Positions 61,401 through 64,000 of a stretch of 64,000 nt of DNA are shown here, one piece after another. A model generated the notes under the pieces. That model was not told where the DNA came from and searched no databases. It saw nothing but the letters and a program-made list of their open reading frames with translations. Positions within the stretch are counted from its first letter, which is position 1; each line of letters starts with the position of its first letter. Source of the DNA: Mesoterricola sediminis (GTDB lineage: Bacteria > Acidobacteriota > Holophagae > Holophagales > Holophagaceae); assembly GCF_030295425.1 (NCBI RefSeq), contig NZ_AP027081.1:2959001-3023000 (forward strand). Direction: 5' to 3'. Made by a program: the position numbers and the translations under genes.

Positions 61401-62253
61401 AGAACTGGGCGCCGTTATCCGTGCCGTAGACGGTGGCCGGGATCGCATAGGTGGCCGCGGTGGCGCCGGTGAGGGCGGTGGTGCCCCGGAACCACTGGTA
61501 GGCGTAGGGGGCCTTGCCGCCGGCGGCCACGACCGTGAAGGAGGCCGGGGCGCCGTCGGTGACGCTCTGGTTGGCGAGGGCGGCCGCGCCGAGGGCGGGC
61601 AGCACCTGGACGACGGCAGCCTGGCTCGTCGTCGAGCCCAGCAGGTTGGAGACCGTCACCGTGTAGCTGCCGGCGTCGGAGACGGCGGCGGCGGCGAGGG
61701 TGAAGGTGGCCGAGGTGGCGCCGGCGACGGCGGTCCCGTCCTTGGCCCACTGGTAGGTGAGGGGGGTGGTGCCGCTGGCGGCGACCGTCAGGGAAACCGG
61801 CTGGCCGGCTTCCACCGTCGTGCCGGTGGGCTGGGTGGTGATGGCCGGGCCGTCGATGACGGTGACCTTGGCGGCATCACTGGTGACCGACCCGGCACTG
61901 TTGGACACCTGGACCGCGTACGAACCGGCGTCCGAAGCGGCGGCGGCGGCCACGGTGTACGTGGCCTGGGTCGCCCCGGCGAGGGCGGCGCCGTCCTTGG
62001 TCCACTGGAAGGCCACGGCCGGCTTGCCCGTGGCCGAGACCGACAGGGCGAAGCCCTTGCCCTTCTGGACGGAAATGCTCGCCGGCTGGGCGAGGATGGC
62101 GGGTTTCACACTGGCGCCCGTGGACGCCTCGTTGGAACTCGAACTGCAGGCCACCGTCACCACCGAGAGGGCGGAGACGGTTGCGAGGGCGAGCGCGCTC
62201 AACGCGTGATGCAACAGGCGGGCTGGGCGCGCTGGCGCCCTGCGGATGTTCAT
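58402..62253 (-). CDS. Ig-repeat lipoprotein with DNA/RNA non-specific endonuclease and PKD domains
   Basis: 1283 residues; ATG with GAGGAG 6 bp upstream. A signal peptide ends in a lipobox-like VVTVAC followed by a Ser-rich tether (SSSSNEAS). Seven immunoglobulin-like repeats of about 85-90 residues follow to about 665 (each with YQWxKDG/YQWYxNG and DAGSYTVxVSN signatures). Residues about 680-925 are a NUC1-type endonuclease: GWSRGHQTGFADLR (His about 748), MYMTNMCPQDQPFNGGPW. A PKD domain (VEWDFNDGTKAST, about 940-1010), a cadherin-like domain and a C-terminal jelly roll end the chain. The usual DRGH is SRGH here. It should be displayed on the cell surface and degrade extracellular DNA or RNA. 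A terminator follows. Confidence 0.9.
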   Translation of the reverse strand: MNIRRAPARPARLLHHALSALALATVSALSVVTVACSSSSNEASTGASVKPAILAQPASISVQKGKGFALSVSATGKPAVAFQWTKDGAALAGATQATYTVAAAAASDAGSYAVQVSNSAGSVTSDAAKVTVIDGPAITTQPTGTTVEAGQPVSLTVAASGTTPLTYQWAKDGTAVAGATSATFTLAAAAVSDAGSYTVTVSNLLGSTTSQAAVVQVLPALGAAALANQSVTDGAPASFTVVAAGGKAPYAYQWFRGTTALTGATAATYAIPATVYGTDNGAQFSCTVTDALNRTVTTNAATLTVVPVAPVFTTQPATTTVSVGQQVTLTAAATGTAPITYQWFLGGNAVAGATSPTYTIASAAVAHAGTYTVKATNPATTVTSAAAVLTVNPALTVSAPASQSVTDGATATFSVTATGVAPLTYQWYQNGTILAGANAASYTTAATVWATDNGAQFTCVVGDALTRTVTSAAATLVVVPIAPAIGTQPVSQTVDEGTSVSFTVTATGTAPLSYQWYNGATAITGATSATYTLATPAVADAGSLTVVVTNGAGQTVTSSAAILTVNAVPTPVITVQPAANTVVTAPDGATFSVTATGNGLSYQWYKNSAVITGATSATYTVTATDLSATADQYFVKVSNAAGHVDSNTATLAVAPPKPVYAGDPTSATPGTYTVWSSFYTTAPADTTLGSFRFGYDTAKLNPLFSAACFFPSVQVSNASRPGTYPDDTRVPGSLTSSDYSNTGWSRGHQTGFADLRDHYGTEAGQSSMYMTNMCPQDQPFNGGPWQTFEDLVTTALPAAYGRVWVYTGPIFGEQIVPPIGTKNIPVPNAFYKIMVRETAPGVPVVLATILPNSSTIDKPYADMTDKDFWKFTTTVDRVQELTGLTFFPAPATALPAGFTSTVDVTNWGSYFRQGPNKPNVHMIQPSWDTEYRHQHNSNNTWTTIDTTTALTGATVTFKALAAPDPDPIASVEWDFNDGTKASTANATHAFAAAGDYKVSFTATDNAGHTSTITRVVTIKDPVNYPPAFNPTTLYNITVPYGTTTAKQTFTFTDDATAANLITVSATSDNQALVTDAGISKTWNTTLTKWVLTVNLVGGQSGTATITVTGTDAGGKATSTTFTVTVLPSGAHVFYETFETGTKASYTAGTVTCSAGDWTMTDALIGTSASDPMIGLQSVRIRNATTAPSGKLTMKADYAYGAQTVTVMSARYGSNTLGTWALFYSTDAGATWTQAGSIVAPASTTLVPSTFTINVNQPIRFEIRKMDANKDERVNIDDFRINGY

Positions 62254-62422
62254 GGCAGCTCCTCGACCCCAGGTGGGTCAGTTTTGCGGTGATCCGGATA
62301 GATAAAAAATTAACAAACACCGGACAAGCTGCCTAGCAATTTCCCGTAAAGGCCTGCGACAAACCTGTAACTTGATTGAACTTCTCAGATCCGTTCAATC
62401 GTCGGCTTGGCCTTTCCCTTAC

Positions 62423-63655
62423 CTATGAGCGTTTTTTCCACATCTCGGCGGCCCGCCGCTGCGCTTCCGCCACCGCCGGACCGGGCAGTTCTTTTTCCAT
62501 GCGCTCCACCGCCTGGGCGGAGGCCGCGTCGCCCCCCGCCTTGGCCAGAAGGAACCACATGTAGGCCTCCTGCGGGTTCCGGGGGACCCCCTCCCCGGCG
62601 AGACAGGCGGCGCCCAGGAGGGCCTGGGCCTGGGCGTAGCCCTGGTCCGCGGCCTTGCGCAGCCAGGCGGCTCCCTCCGCCGCGTCCTTCTTGCCGGCGG
62701 CGCCCTTGGCCAGCATGGCCCCCAGGTGGCACTGGGCGTCCGCCAGGCCTTGCTCCGCCGCCTTCCGGGTCCATTTGAGGGCCTCCGCCCCATCCCGGGC
62801 GACCCCCTCCCCCCGGTCCAGCAGCCAACCCAGGGCAGCCTGGGCGGCGACATTGCCGTGCTCGGCCGCGAGGCGGAACCAGGTGGCCGCCTTGGCGGGA
62901 TCCTTGGGCACGCCCGTGCCCGCGGCGCAGAGCACCCCCATCTGCCCCTCGGCCAGGGGATCCCCCTTCTCCGCGGCCTTCTGGTACCAGGTGGCCGCCT
63001 TGGCCGGGTCCGCGGCCACGCCGTCCCCCGTCTCGTACATCCACCCCAGGAGCGCCTGGGCGCCCGCGACCCCCTGGCCCGCCGCCTTCGTCAGCAGGCC
63101 CACCGCCTGGGCCGGGTCCTTGGGCCCGCCTTCTCCCCGCGCGTAAAACCAGCCGGCCAGGTACTGGGCGTTGGGGTCGCCCTGGTCCGCGGCGAGCTTG
63201 TAGTACTTCAGGGCCTCCGCGGGCTGGCGGGGGACACCCTCCCCCTTGTCCAGCATCACCGCCAGATTGTATTGCGCCAGCAGGTTCCCCTGATCGGCAG
63301 CCATGCGCCAGTACCGGGCGGCCGCCGCCGGGTCCTTGGCCACCGCCTCGCCCTGGGTGTGCATCCAGGCCATCTGGAGCTGGGCCTTGGCGACCCCCTG
63401 CTCCGCCGCCTTCCGATACCAGGCCGCCGCCTCCGCCATGTTGCGCGGCACCCCGTCGCCCCGGGCGTACATCTCCGCCAGGGCCACCTGGGCCTGGGCC
63501 TGGCCCTGCTCGGCCAGCGGGCGCCAGATGGCCAGGGCCGCCGCATAATCCTGGCGCTTGAAGGCCTCGAGGCCCAGGTCCGCTTTCTGGCTCCTCCGGT
63601 CGCAGGCAAGGCATAGCAGCAGGACCGCCGAAAGGGCGAAGCGGGGGGAAGGCAT
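62423..63655 (-). CDS. Sel1-repeat lipoprotein
   Basis: 410 residues; ATG with GGAG 7 bp upstream. The signal peptide ends in the lipobox LLCLAC (Cys about 18), so it should be a lipoprotein. About ten Sel1 repeats of 36 residues fill 35-390, each with the pattern A-x-x-x-LG-x-M/L-Y-x-x-G-x-G-V-x-x-D-x-x-KA-x-x-W-x-x-KAA-x-x-G (AQVALAEMYARGDGVPRNM, AQYNLAVMLDKGEGVPRQP, AEGQMGVLCAAGTGVPKDP). Sel1 solenoids bind proteins and act in secretion or envelope signalling. It is transcribed before the Ig-repeat lipoprotein on the same strand with a 169-bp gap that contains AT-rich DNA and a small GATTGAAC/GTTCAATC stem (62374-62400). Confidence 0.9.
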   Translation of the reverse strand: MPSPRFALSAVLLLCLACDRRSQKADLGLEAFKRQDYAAALAIWRPLAEQGQAQAQVALAEMYARGDGVPRNMAEAAAWYRKAAEQGVAKAQLQMAWMHTQGEAVAKDPAAAARYWRMAADQGNLLAQYNLAVMLDKGEGVPRQPAEALKYYKLAADQGDPNAQYLAGWFYARGEGGPKDPAQAVGLLTKAAGQGVAGAQALLGWMYETGDGVAADPAKAATWYQKAAEKGDPLAEGQMGVLCAAGTGVPKDPAKAATWFRLAAEHGNVAAQAALGWLLDRGEGVARDGAEALKWTRKAAEQGLADAQCHLGAMLAKGAAGKKDAAEGAAWLRKAADQGYAQAQALLGAACLAGEGVPRNPQEAYMWFLLAKAGGDAASAQAVERMEKELPGPAVAEAQRRAAEMWKKRS

Positions 63656-63778
63656 GGACGCTCCAGGGTGACTCCCCCCCATGCTGACACCTCCCGGCGG
63701 AAATTTCAGCGGTCCGCCCGGAGACACGCGGGCGGGGCCCACGGCATCCAACCTCCCGTTGGCGCAGGAGGGTCCGTC

Positions 63779-64000
63779 ATGACGTTCATCGAGCGGCGCA
63801 ATCTCAACCCCCGCACGCGGGTGGAGCGGCGTGCCGAACCGCCCGCCTACCGGCACCAGGTGACCCCGGCCGTGGATCCGGCCACCTTCGAGCAGATCGG
63901 CGCCGTCCCCCAGACCCCCGAGGGGCTCGTCCCCCAGTTCGTGGAGCGGGCCCGCGCGGCGGCCGACGCCTGGGCCCAGGCCAGCTGGGACGAGCGGACG
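63779..64000 (+). CDS. Aldehyde dehydrogenase family protein (3' partial)
   Basis: 74 codons are visible from an ATG with AGGAGG 8 bp upstream; the gene runs off the window. The sequence FEQIGAVPQTPEGLVPQFVE, RARAAADAWAQASWDERT matches the N-terminal oligomerisation/NAD-binding lead-in of aldehyde dehydrogenases, where a G-x-VP-x-A/T-PE segment is followed by helix VERARAAFxxWAxxxxxER. The catalytic part is beyond the edge, so subfamily and substrate cannot be decided. It is divergent from the Sel1 lipoprotein. Confidence 0.6.
   Translation, partial: MTFIERRNLNPRTRVERRAEPPAYRHQVTPAVDPATFEQIGAVPQTPEGLVPQFVERARAAADAWAQASWDERT

Noticed and set aside
60280-62100. DNA tandem repeats in the Ig region as a mobile or regulatory repeat
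   Set aside because: The periodicity is explained by the seven coding Ig modules.
62374-62400. GATTGAAC/GTTCAATC stem as terminator of the Sel1 lipoprotein gene
   Set aside because: Only 8 bp with an 11-nt loop and no T run on either strand.
1-64000. CRISPR arrays, rRNA and tRNA genes
   Set aside because: No regularly spaced direct repeats and no recognisable tRNA or rRNA sequence were found on either strand by reading.

Overview
The window is a gene-dense, very GC-rich bacterial chromosome segment with short intergenic gaps and many overlapping start/stop codons. The gene set fits an Acidobacteriota member of the Holophagae (Geothrix/Mesoterricola/Holophaga-like): many hybrid histidine kinases, a tricorn-type protease, DUF438/hemerythrin and DUF1858 proteins, and a cytoplasmic fumarate-reductase-like flavoprotein. 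The taxonomic call is inference from content and base composition; no rRNA or other marker gene is present.

Region 1-9.7 kb: a PAS/LuxR regulator (5' end outside the window), a flavoprotein reductase and a ferredoxin-NADP reductase run rightward. Against them lie a CHASE-domain hybrid kinase, a DUF438-hemerythrin-PAS protein and a DUF1858 protein, followed by an overlooked 55-residue secreted protein with seven mature cysteines, and then alanine racemase. Region 9.7-23.2 kb: a secreted esterase, a chemotaxis receptor, an Nramp metal transporter, a double-hotdog thioesterase, two kinases placed tail to tail, and a tricorn protease.

Region 23.4-27.1 kb is accessory. A hipBA toxin-antitoxin pair has a readable promoter framed by three copies of a 16-bp operator-like site. 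Next is a 1.47-kb insertion sequence with intact ends, a damaged IS5/IS427-type transposase and a GxxExxY (PDDEXK_3) gene, which is itself bracketed by inverted repeats of about 50 bp. The right end of the IS sits exactly in the stop codon of the last gene of the next operon.

Region 27.1-40.7 kb is one leftward operon for DNA-end processing, recC-recB-recD-sbcD-like-sbcC/yhaN-like, in which every junction overlaps by 4 or 8 nt.

Region 40.9-49.3 kb: a small tyrosine-phosphatase-like protein, a GH31 glucosidase, a retropepsin/PDZ protein coupled to an outer-membrane-barrel-like protein, a divergent small gene that looks like a double-glycine-leader peptide precursor with a glycine-rich repeated core, a NERD-helicase, a Sel1 protein and a small secreted protein. 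Region 49.3-57.3 kb holds three hybrid kinases with three different sensor modules (membrane MASE-like, PhnD-like, SBP_bac_3-like) and a Cys-rich membrane protein. After a degenerate transposon locus with large palindromes (57.3-57.8 kb) come DUF2164, a 1283-residue Ig-repeat/nuclease lipoprotein with a clear terminator, a Sel1 lipoprotein and the start of an aldehyde dehydrogenase.

The most promising new biology is the double-glycine peptide beside the retropepsin/PDZ pair, followed by the GxxExxY module nested in an IS and the fused RecBCD/SbcCD operon.
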